A DNA stretch of 64,000 nucleotides from CAVOOW01 sp963697675 (lineage in GTDB: Bacteria; Actinomycetota; Actinomycetes; JACCUZ01), in assembly GCA_963697675.1 (NCBI GenBank), contig CAVOOW010000003.1:1-64000 (forward strand). Reading direction: 5' to 3'. The notes under the pieces are model-generated. The model was given only the letters and a program-made list of their open reading frames with translations. It ran no database searches and was not told the DNA's origin. Below, piece by piece: positions 39,446-47,552 of the stretch; within the stretch, counting starts at the first letter, position 1, and every line of letters starts with the position of its first letter. Made by a program: the position numbers and the translations under genes.

Positions 39446-40453
39446 TCATACCGCGTTCGTGGCGCGCGCCAGGCAGAGCCCGTCGCGGAGCCGGGGCGTG
39501 CCGGGGACGGCGATGTACTCGGGGGTCACCAGCTGCGGGCGCCACTTCAGCTTGAACGCCACCTGGCCCGCCGAGGGGTAGAGCCACGCGGCGTTCCCAC
39601 CGATCCAGCGCACCAGCTTGTCCAGCATCGGGTTGGCGCCACCCAGGTCGTGCTCGGTCTCGAGCCCGACGAACGGGGTGAGTCCCAGGTGCATCCAGGC
39701 GGCGCCGTCGGCGGCCAGCTGCTGGGCCGCTTCGAAGAAGATGTGCTCGATGACCCCGGGCGGTGCGTCAGGTCGGCGCCGCGTCAGGTCGTAGAGCCAG
39801 CCCGGCCGGTCGCCGAACACGGGGGAGTACGAGACGTAGCCCACCACGGATCCCTGCCACCGGGCCACGAACAGCCGGCGGGACTCCTGGAAGCGGCCGC
39901 CTCGCTGGCCGACCAGGAACTCGAGCTCCCGCACGTGCCAGCCCTTGTTGCGCAACCAGGTGCGGTCGATGTGCGCGAGCTCGGCTTCCAGGCCGGCGTC
40001 CGCCGAGGGGCTGGCCTCCGCGACCGTCACTCCCTCCCGGCGTGACCTGGTGATCATGTTCCGCGTCTTGACGAACTTCTTGCCCTGCAACGTGAAATCG
40101 GACAGGTCGATGCTGTACGAGGTGCCGAACTGGTTGACTGTCCAGCCCGACAAGGAGGCTCGCTGCGCCTCGTCGGCGTGCAGCTGCACGGCGATGACGC
40201 GGCGACCATCGTCCTCGGCGGCCTGCAGAAACCGTTGCCACAGAAGGCCCCGGTCCTCCACGGAAGCGCAGGGGCCGGCGAACTGCACCCAGTAGCGGCG
40301 GCCGATCGCACGGTAGGGGACCACGCCGTCGACGCCGTCGGCGGTGAAGAACTCGTTGCCGTCGTTCAGAGCCAGGAACGCGGAGGGGTTCTGCGCGTTA
40401 CGGCGGAACACGCCGAGCAACTGGTCTGCGTCGTTCTCCAGTGTGGTGCGCAT
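39446..40453 (-). CDS. DUF2156/MprF-type aminoacyl-tRNA-dependent transferase (VlmA-like candidate)
   Basis: 335 residues without membrane spans. The double-GNAT DUF2156 domain occupies nearly the whole chain (AFLALNDGNEFFTADGVDGVV, VNQFGTSYSIDLSDF, TRSRREGVTVAEA, LFVARWQGSVVGYVSYSPV, WMHLGLTPF). In MprF this domain moves an aminoacyl group from tRNA to phosphatidylglycerol. As I recall, VlmA of the valanimycin pathway is related and transfers serine from seryl-tRNA to a hydroxylamine. A soluble member inside a biosynthetic operon with an amine-N-oxidation pair fits the second role. Its ATG overlaps the TGA of the upstream gene by one base. Confidence 0.78.
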   Translation of the reverse strand: MRTTLENDADQLLGVFRRNAQNPSAFLALNDGNEFFTADGVDGVVPYRAIGRRYWVQFAGPCASVEDRGLLWQRFLQAAEDDGRRVIAVQLHADEAQRASLSGWTVNQFGTSYSIDLSDFTLQGKKFVKTRNMITRSRREGVTVAEASPSADAGLEAELAHIDRTWLRNKGWHVRELEFLVGQRGGRFQESRRLFVARWQGSVVGYVSYSPVFGDRPGWLYDLTRRRPDAPPGVIEHIFFEAAQQLAADGAAWMHLGLTPFVGLETEHDLGGANPMLDKLVRWIGGNAAWLYPSAGQVAFKLKWRPQLVTPEYIAVPGTPRLRDGLCLARATNAV

Positions 40454-40956
40454 CAGGCGACTCGGGTGAGCTCGTCGGCGGCCGAGACGTGAGTCGACGG
40501 TGCCATCACGCGTCGAGGGTGGTCGAGCAGCGGCTTCACCGCGGCGTAGTCCGGGTGCGCCTTGGGTTCGAACTCGATCCCGAAGGACTTGTAGAAGTTG
40601 CCGAACAGCGCCCGGTCCCCGAACAGGTGCAGGGGCAGGGCGAGCAGCGCCCACTCGGGCTTCACGAGCAGGCACCACAGGCCGCCGACCGCGGCTGCGG
40701 TGATCAGGCTGTGCATCACGTTGTAGAGCACGTAGTAGCGGTGCGGCAGGTAGGCGGTCTTCAGGCGGTGGTGGGCGATGACGCCCGGCAGGTAGCCGAT
40801 GACGTCGATGTAGACGAACAGCCCGATGAAGGGCAGCCAGCGGATCTCGCCGAAGTGGATCAGCGCCAGGACCGCTGCGACCGCCAGTCCGACGAGGTAC
40901 TCCGCGCGGACGAGACGGTAGGTGACTGGCGTGTGAAAGAGGTTCTGGGGATCCAT
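40453..40956 (-). CDS. Small histidine-containing membrane protein (VlmO-like candidate)
   Basis: 167 residues with about four membrane segments. Between them lie clustered His and Tyr residues (GVIAHHRLKTAYLPHRYYVL and MHSL). The C-terminal part (LFGDRALFGNFYKSFGIEF) is soluble. The spaced histidines suggest metal binding in a membrane enzyme, but this is inference. It sits directly next to the DUF2156 gene with overlapping stop and start. Valanimycin-type azoxy clusters are reported to carry a small integral membrane protein (VlmO); this is the best positional candidate. Confidence 0.65.
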   Translation of the reverse strand: MDPQNLFHTPVTYRLVRAEYLVGLAVAAVLALIHFGEIRWLPFIGLFVYIDVIGYLPGVIAHHRLKTAYLPHRYYVLYNVMHSLITAAAVGGLWCLLVKPEWALLALPLHLFGDRALFGNFYKSFGIEFEPKAHPDYAAVKPLLDHPRRVMAPSTHVSAADELTRVA

Positions 40957-43300
40957 ATCTCGCTCCGTGACTTAGGGATGACGATGTACGCGGGTGTCGG
41001 GTCGGGTGCAGGTGTGGCGCGTTTCCGTGCTGGGGCGACGTGCCCGCTCGGAGCGGCGCCGTCGCGCAGTCCGATGCGTTGGTGCAGTTCTCGCAAAAAG
41101 CGGGGTGCCCACCAGTTGGCGTCCCCGGCCAGCCGCATCACGGCGGGCACCAGGATCGCCCGGACCAGGGTGGCGTCCATGAAGACGGCCAGTCCCAGTC
41201 CGACACCGACAAGCTTGAGGACGCTGAGCCCCGACGTTGCGAACGTGATCATGACGATCACGAACAGCAGTGCGGCGTAGGTCACCAGACGACCGGTCTT
41301 CTCGAGTCCGGCCGCCACTGCGGCCGTGTTGTTGTGGAGGCGCTGGTACTCCTCCTTGATACGTGAGAGCAGGAAGAGCTCGTAGTCCATCGACAGGCCG
41401 AAGGCCACCGCGAACAGCAGGATGGGTGTCGTCAGCTCGATGGCTCCGTTGGTCTGGAAGTCACCCAGCAGCCAGCGCAGGTGCCCTTGCTGGAAGATCC
41501 ACACCGCGGCGCCGAAGGTGGCGCAGAGGCTGAGCAGGTTCAGGAGCACGGCCTTGACGGGGATGAGGACGCTGCCGGTGAACAGGAAGAGCAGCACGAG
41601 GGTGGACACGGCCACGATGGTCAAGGCCCACGGGAGTGCCCGTCCGAGGGTCGCGCGGGTGTCGACGAGGTGCGCAGCCACTCCGCCCACGAGCAGCGGT
41701 GCGGGCGCCGCGATCGATCGGACAGCAGAGACTGCCGCCTCGGCCTGCGGGCCCTGCGGATTGCCGGCCAGATCGACGCTCATCCAGGACGCCCGCGGGC
41801 CGTCGAAGCCGCTCGAAGCCGGCGACGCGGGGCGCGACGAGCACGCCGTGGGAGAACGTTCCGGCAGCCGAGTTCACCGTTGACACCCCGTCGACCCGGG
41901 AGACGGCCGCGGCGTACTCGACTGGTCTGGTCGTGGCTGAGCGGACGTTCCGGCGACACGACATACATGGCGTCGGTCGACAGCGAGCCGAACTCGGTCT
42001 TCAACAGCTCGACGACCTGGTGGCTCTCGCTGCTCCGCGGCAGGCTCGACTCGTCGGGCAGCGCATAGCGCACCCCGAGAAACGGTGAGCCGAGGACGAG
42101 AAGTGCGGTGACGCCTCCGATGACCAGGGGGACGGGATGGCGCATCACGAAGGTGGCGAGCCGGTGCCATCGCCCCGTTCCGGAGCGGCTCAGCCGACCC
42201 CCGGACGGTGCCGAGGCGCCGAGGCGCAGTGCGTTGTGCCGACCGCGGTTGCGGCCGCGCCGGCTCGCGAACACCCGCACCACGTCCCAGCGGTCGACGC
42301 TCCGGCCCAGCACCAGCAGTACCGCCGGCAACACGACGACAGCGCTCAACGCGGCAAAGCCGACGACGGCGATGCCGGCATAGGCGAAGGACCGCAGGTA
42401 GTACAAGGGGAAGACCAGCAACGAGGACAGCGACAGGGCGACGGTGAGCGCCGAGAACAGCACCGTCCGGCCGGCCGTCTTCAAGGTCGTGGCGACGGCG
42501 GCCGGCACTGGCGCACCCGCGTCGAGCTCCTCGCGGTAGCGGGTCACGATGAACAGCCCGTAGTCGATGGCCAGTCCGAGACTCAACGCGGTCGCGATGT
42601 TGAGGGAGTACATCGACACGTCGGTGACCATGGTGAGCAGGCGCAGCGTCACCAGCGTGCCGACGATCGCGGTCAGCCCGATCACCAGCGGCAGCAGGCT
42701 GGCCACGACGCTGCCGAAGACGAACAGCAGGACCACGGCGACCACGGGTGTCGCCAGCAGCTCCATCCGGCGCAGATCCTTCTCGCTGCGGTCGGTCACC
42801 TCGCGCTCGACGGCGGGCTGACCACCGAGCCGGAGCGAGAGGGCGCCTTGCTGGCCGTGGATGCGCGGGAACAGGCGTACGAGGGTTGTCTTGCGCTCGT
42901 CCTCGGTGCCGGTGATCCGCGCGAGCACCAGCGCTGTCTGCCCGTCCGCGGAGCGCAGCGCTGCATTGCCGGTGGCCCAGTAGGAGACGACCGAGGAGAT
43001 CCCCGCGTCGTGGCGCAGCTGCTCGGTCAGCGCCCGGCCGGCAGTCACCGCGGCGGAGGAGTCGACACCGTCCGTACCTCTTGTCTCGGCGACGACGACC
43101 AGGTTGTGCGGACCGGTCGGCAATCCGCGGTCGAAGGCGGCGTCGGCGCGGGTGGACTCCTCGGCTGCCGCGTAGAAGCCGCCGACACCGAGATGGTGTC
43201 GGACGTTCATCGAGGCCGCGCCGCCGACCACCAGGAACAGGGCTGCGATCAGCAGCACCGCCTTGGGCCGTCGGCCGATCCGCGCGAAAGTGTGGGGCAT
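40860..43300 (-). pseudogene. MMPL/RND family exporter, two frameshifts
   Basis: A typical actinobacterial MMPL transporter with two repeats of membrane bundles. ATG 43300 (MPHTFARIGRRPKAVLLI) opens the first half. RND motifs LSLGLAIDYGLFIVTRYREEL and, in the second half, VAFGLSMDYELFLLSRIKEEY carry the proton-relay Asp-Tyr. The frame changes near 41,935 (before VEYAAAVSRVDGVSTV) and near 41,825 (before WMSVDLAGNPQ), inside a periplasmic loop. The last frame runs 97 bp into the next gene, so a further indel near 40,970 is possible. It would export the operon's hydrophobic product. Confidence 0.82.
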
Positions 43301-43304
43301 GGCG

Positions 43305-44193
43305 TCAGGCCAGCTCGCTGTCGGGCTGGCTGAAGAAGCCCGCGATGAGCTCGGCAAGCCGCTCGGGCGAGTCCTCGGGCACGAACGCACCCGTGGCCGG
43401 CAGGGTGACCAGTTCGGCGTGGCGCAGGTCGCGGACCAGCTGGTGGGCGTGCCTGAGAGGGAAGACCTTGTCGTACTCGCCCCACACCAGCAGCACCCGG
43501 CCGTCGTACGACTTGAGTGCTTCGACGGCGGTCAGCGTGTGGCGCGGCTGGACGTCGCGCAGGACCTTGGCCAGGTCACGGCGGACAGCGGCGGAGCGAC
43601 GCATCGGCCCGATGTAGGACTCGAGGACGTCGGGCGCGATCGGCGTGGCCGTGGCCCAGCCGTAGGCGAGCGGCAGCTTGCGGAACCAGCCAAGTCGCAA
43701 CGCCTGGGCGAGAACGGCCAGCGCGCCCGGGATCCGGGCCGCGACGGGCAGGGTGCGGAACATCGGCGGGAAGAAGTAGTTGTAGGCGTCGCAGGAGGTC
43801 AGCACGACCGAGTGCACGAGCTCGGGTCGGCGGGCGGTGAGGATCTGGGTCAGTGCACCGCCGCTGTCGTTGGCCACGATGCGCACCGGGGCGAGGTCGA
43901 GTGCCTCGATGATCTCGGCCAGGATCGCGGCGAGGTCCGGCGGTGACAGCGCGGCGTCCGCATCCATCGGCAGCGAGTGGGAACCCAGCGGAAGGTCCAG
44001 CACGATGCAGTCGAACTCGTCGGTCAGGGCGGGCACCACGTTGCGCCAGAGGTCGCTGTTGACGAAGACGCCGTGCACGAACAGCAGCGGAGTGCCCCGT
44101 GCCGACGCGGCGATAGCGGATCCGGCCGCCGCTGACGGCGACCTCCTGGAACGGGGTGCGCAGGAAGCGCGCTGCTGCCTGCGGACTGGTCAT
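43305..44193 (-). CDS. Alpha/beta hydrolase, one frameshift at a G-run
   Basis: The protein starts MTSPQAAARFLRTPFQEVAV and shifts frame at the C-run 44095-44098 (G-run on the coding strand). Removing one G gives RVGTGTPLLFVHGVFVNSDLW, the expected oxyanion-hole region. The rest is a normal hydrolase: the nucleophile region VRIVANDSGGALTQILT has Asp before Ser, as in haloalkane-dehalogenase or epoxide-hydrolase-like members (VANDSGG). The distal acid region is LLVWGEYDKVFPL. It may cleave an ester or thioester in the pathway. It lies four bases upstream of the MMPL gene. Confidence 0.78.
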
Positions 44194-44241
44194 TGCTCGG
44201 TGGCACGGTCGTGGTCCTTCCTCGCGTCGTGGGGGACGGCG

Positions 44242-44742
44242 TCAGCTGGCTAGCTCGGCGTAGGCGCGGTCATGCCAGACCAGCGGTCGGCCGATGCCGG
44301 CCTGGGCCGCGGCGACCGCGCCGATGACGAGGGTGTGGTCGCCGTAGACGTGCTCGGCGACGAGCAGGCAGACCGACCAGGCGAGCACGTCGGGCAGCAC
44401 CGGAGCGCCGAGTACGACGCGGTGGTGCGGCTGGTCGACTGCTTCCGGGTCGCCGCTGCCGGCGAAGCGTCCGGCAAGCTCTTGCTGGTCGCTGCGCAGG
44501 AGATGCACCGCAAAGGCCCGCCTGGCCCGGATGGCGGCGAGGGTTCGCGACTGGTGGGTCAGCGAGACGAGCAGCAACGGTGGTTGGAGCGACACCGAGG
44601 TGACCGACGACGCGGTCATGCCGGTCAGGCCGTGCTCGCCGAGTGCCGTCACGACGCTCACGCCGGAGGCCAGCCGGCGGTAGAGGTTCAGGCAGGCCGA
44701 CCGGCCTGGGCCCTCCTCGTCGGGGAACTCTCGTGCGTGCAT
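44242..44742 (-). CDS. Flavin reductase (two-component monooxygenase partner, VlmR-like candidate)
   Basis: 166 residues of the HpaC/flavin-reductase-like split-barrel family: LYRRLASGVSVVTALG, GLTGMTASSVTSVSLQPPLLLVSL (FMN/FAD-binding core) and FAVHLLRSDQQELAGRFAG. It would reduce FMN or FAD with NAD(P)H and supply the reduced flavin to a partner oxygenase. The only plausible partner in the operon is the acyl-CoA-dehydrogenase-fold protein, a pairing known from N-hydroxylases. Its ATG overlaps the stop of the SRPBCC gene. Confidence 0.85.
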   Translation of the reverse strand: MHAREFPDEEGPGRSACLNLYRRLASGVSVVTALGEHGLTGMTASSVTSVSLQPPLLLVSLTHQSRTLAAIRARRAFAVHLLRSDQQELAGRFAGSGDPEAVDQPHHRVVLGAPVLPDVLAWSVCLLVAEHVYGDHTLVIGAVAAAQAGIGRPLVWHDRAYAELAS

Positions 44743-45212
44743 CAGGGTCGGTCGAGCATCGGCTCGGGCACGATCTCCGTCACGTCGCCGAGCAGTCCCT
44801 CGACGATGAGCCGGATGTTGCTGCGCAGCGCGGCGTCGGCGATCGGGTCGAGGATCGCCTCCAGGCTGGCCATGCCGAGGTCGAAGGTGGCCTCGAAGAC
44901 GACGACCGTGCCGCCGTCGATCTGGTCGATCCGCCACTGCCCGGTGAAGGTGTGGAAGTCGCCCTCGAGCTGGGTGAAGGTGATGGTCCGCTCGGCGGCG
45001 TCGAGCACGTCGCGCTCGGTCCACTGCAGCAGGCCGCTGCGAAAGCGGACGGTCCACTGGGAGCGGATCGAGCCGTCGCTGTCCGGCTCGGCGACCACGA
45101 CCTCGCGGACCGTGTCGACCATGCTCGGATAGCGGGCGAAGTCACTGATCCGTTCGTAGGCGGCAGCCGGGTCGGTGCCGGGGGCGTGCAGGTGGATGGT
45201 GACGGTGCGCAT
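44742..45212 (-). CDS. SRPBCC/polyketide-cyclase-like lipid-binding protein
   Basis: 156 residues of the START-like fold: MRTVTIHLHAPGTDPAAAY, SDFARYPSMVDTVREV, SIRSQWTVRFRSGLLQWTE and VVFEATFDLGMASLEAIL. These proteins bind hydrophobic ligands and may act as aromatase/cyclases or carriers. With no polyketide synthase nearby, a role in holding or shaping a fatty intermediate is more likely than ring closure. It is coupled to the flavin reductase gene by a one-base overlap. Confidence 0.75.
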   Translation of the reverse strand: MRTVTIHLHAPGTDPAAAYERISDFARYPSMVDTVREVVVAEPDSDGSIRSQWTVRFRSGLLQWTERDVLDAAERTITFTQLEGDFHTFTGQWRIDQIDGGTVVVFEATFDLGMASLEAILDPIADAALRSNIRLIVEGLLGDVTEIVPEPMLDRP

Positions 45213-45227
45213 GGTTGACCTTCCGGT

Positions 45228-46484
45228 TCACAGGGCGGCGATTGCCGCGCTGAAGGCGGTGAGGAACTGGCTGATTTCTTGGTCGTCGAGCACGGCAGGG
45301 GGCGTGAAGCGGAGGACGCGCGAGGAGTTGAGGGAGTGGCAGGACAGGACGCCCCGCTCGAGCAGCTGAAGCGCGAGCTCACCCACTGCTCCAGGGTGCT
45401 CGAACTCGATGCCGAGCAACAGCCCTCGCCCGCGGACCTCGACCAGACCGGCCGGTCGCAGACCGGCGCACACGATGCGCATCTCCCGCAGGAGCAGCGC
45501 CCCGATGCGGGCCGCGCGGGCGACGATCTGCTCGTCGTGGATGACGCCGATCGTGGCCGTCGCCGCGGCGCAGGCCAGCGGTGACCCGGCGAAGGTCGAC
45601 GTGTGCAGGTAGGGGTCCTTGGCAAAAGGTGCGTACGCACGTGGTGTGGCCACCATCGCCGCGATGGGCACCACTCCGCCGGACAGCCCTTTGCCGACCA
45701 GCAGGATGTCCGGGACGACCTGCTCGGCCTCGATGCCCCACCACGTGCCGAGCCGGCCCATGCCGGTCTGGATCTCGTCGACGATCAGCAGCGCGTCGTT
45801 CTCCGTGCACAGGTCGGCGACCTCCCGCAGGTAGCCGGGCGGCGGGACCACGACGCCGCCTTCGCCTTGCACCGGCTCGAGGATCACGACGCACTTCTGG
45901 TGAGACGTGCGCAGCGCCCACGACATGGCGGCAATGTCGCCGAACACGACCTGGGTGACGTCGGGCAGCAGTGGGCGGAACGGGTCCTGGTAGGTCGGGT
46001 TCGCGGTGACGCTCAGCGCGCCGAGGGTCTTGCCGTGATAGCCGGAGCGGGTCGTGATGATCGAGGTCCGGCCGTGGATGCGGGCCAGCTTGAGCGCCGC
46101 CTCGGTGGCCTCGGCACCGGAGTTGACGAAGTGCACGAGGTCGAGATCGCCGGGCGTCGTCCGGGCCAGGGCCGCTGCCGCCTGGGCGGTCACCGGCTCG
46201 AGGAACGTGCGACTCGCCAGCGGGTGGCGGTCGAGCTGCCGGTGCACCGCCGCCGTGACCACGGGATGACGGTGGCCGAGGATGAACACCCCGTAGCCGC
46301 CGAAGTCCAGGTAGCGGCGGCCATCTTGTACGTGGATCCACGCGCCGGAAGAGGCGACCTCGACCATGCCGCCGAGCAGCTGGCCCACTGATGCGCGGCC
46401 GCCACCGAAGTGCCGCTTGTAGGTCGCCGGGACGTCGAGCTCCGGCTCTGTTTCGGTGGTGGTGCGCGAGACGGTGACGGTCAT
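45228..46484 (-). CDS. Class III PLP-dependent aminotransferase
   Basis: 418 residues. Family signatures are the NSGAEATEAALKLAR cofactor loop, GYHGKTLGALSVT, the PLP-contacting DEIQTGMGR (Asp at about 236) and the Schiff-base lysine in LLVGKGLSGG (Lys at about 265). Class III enzymes transfer omega-amino groups to aldehydes or ketones. The start is 4 bp inside the stop of the reductase gene, which implies the substrate is the aldehyde that enzyme makes. The expected product is a primary amine, the entry point to N-oxidation. Confidence 0.9.
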   Translation of the reverse strand: MTVTVSRTTTETEPELDVPATYKRHFGGGRASVGQLLGGMVEVASSGAWIHVQDGRRYLDFGGYGVFILGHRHPVVTAAVHRQLDRHPLASRTFLEPVTAQAAAALARTTPGDLDLVHFVNSGAEATEAALKLARIHGRTSIITTRSGYHGKTLGALSVTANPTYQDPFRPLLPDVTQVVFGDIAAMSWALRTSHQKCVVILEPVQGEGGVVVPPPGYLREVADLCTENDALLIVDEIQTGMGRLGTWWGIEAEQVVPDILLVGKGLSGGVVPIAAMVATPRAYAPFAKDPYLHTSTFAGSPLACAAATATIGVIHDEQIVARAARIGALLLREMRIVCAGLRPAGLVEVRGRGLLLGIEFEHPGAVGELALQLLERGVLSCHSLNSSRVLRFTPPAVLDDQEISQFLTAFSAAIAAL

Positions 46485-47542
46485 GAGGCGAGCTCTTCGT
46501 CGTCGACATCGTCGGCGGCCGCGACGGGGAGCAGCCCCTTGGCCTGCGCCCAGAACTGCATCGACTTGTCGTAGGCGTCGAGCAGGCGCGGGCGGGTCAT
46601 CTCCGCGGCGAGACCGAGCTCGTCCATCGACGTCGGAAGGGCGGCCGGCAGCTGGAACAGCCAGGTCATCTCCAGCAGCTCGGCGAACATCTTGCGCAGC
46701 TGGGGGCTGATGGCGTCTTCCAGCAGCGGCAGCACCAGCCGGTCGACGGCCTCGGCGGCGATGAACCGCGGTGCCGTGGGGTTGAGCCCGGCTAGGCGGC
46801 CGAGGTCTAGGGCACCGGCGACGAGGTCGCCAGCGGTCGGGGCCGTCTCGCCGGCGGTCAGCCAGAACTCGCCGTTGGTGACACCGGCCCGGATGAGCTG
46901 GCCGGTGGCGGCGGCGACGACGTCCTGAGGAATGACGTCGGTCAGGGCGTTCTCGTCGCAGGCGATCAGCGGCACCATCCCCTTGGCGATGAGTCCGGCG
47001 ACCCGGTGCAGCCCCTGGAAGGCGGCCATCCGGCCGTCGCCGGAGTCGCCGATGACGACCGACGGCCGCAGGATCACGGTCGCCACGTCGCTGTCGCGAG
47101 TGAGCTGCTCGGCCTCGACCTTGGAGGCGATGTACGCGCGAGCGCCGGCGAACCGTCCGCCCTCGGCGCTCGGCGGGTTGGCCACGAAGGCCGTGCTGAC
47201 GTAGTACATCGGTGCCGCGGCCCGCTCGGCGAAGGCCAGCATCGTGCGGGTCCCGTCGATGTTCGTCGCGCGGATCGACTCGGGTGTGGCCTTCCAGCTC
47301 GTCGCGGCCGCCCCGTGCAGGACGACGTCGACGCTGTCGGCCAGGTGGGCGTAGTCACGCTCGGACAGGCCCAGCGTCGGGTCGTTCAGCGAGCCGGCGA
47401 ACTCCCGGACGCGCGGGTCGGCCAGCCGGGTGCGGTGCCGCAGCGCGACGATCGTGAAGTCAGGGCTCAGCTCGTCGATGAGTGCCCGGCCAAGGACGCC
47501 GGCGGCGCCCGTGAGCAGCAAGGTCGGCTTGACGATTCTCAT
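46481..47542 (-). CDS. Extended SDR, fatty acyl/thioester reductase-like
   Basis: 353 residues from ATG 47542. The NAD(P) loop is TGAAGVLG (residues 11-18) and the catalytic YxxxK is YIASK (137-141). The central VDVVLHGAAATSWKATPESI and YYVSTAFVANPP resemble the thioester-reductase/fatty-acyl-reductase (NAD_binding_4) group. A C-terminal extension (MTRPRLLDAYDKSMQFWAQA) resembles fatty-acyl reductase C-terminal domains. The likely reaction is NAD(P)H reduction of an acyl-CoA or acyl-ACP to an aldehyde. It overlaps the aminotransferase gene by 4 bp. Confidence 0.82.
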   Translation of the reverse strand: MRIVKPTLLLTGAAGVLGRALIDELSPDFTIVALRHRTRLADPRVREFAGSLNDPTLGLSERDYAHLADSVDVVLHGAAATSWKATPESIRATNIDGTRTMLAFAERAAAPMYYVSTAFVANPPSAEGGRFAGARAYIASKVEAEQLTRDSDVATVILRPSVVIGDSGDGRMAAFQGLHRVAGLIAKGMVPLIACDENALTDVIPQDVVAAATGQLIRAGVTNGEFWLTAGETAPTAGDLVAGALDLGRLAGLNPTAPRFIAAEAVDRLVLPLLEDAISPQLRKMFAELLEMTWLFQLPAALPTSMDELGLAAEMTRPRLLDAYDKSMQFWAQAKGLLPVAAADDVDDEELAS

Positions 47543-47552
47543 GTGTGATCCC

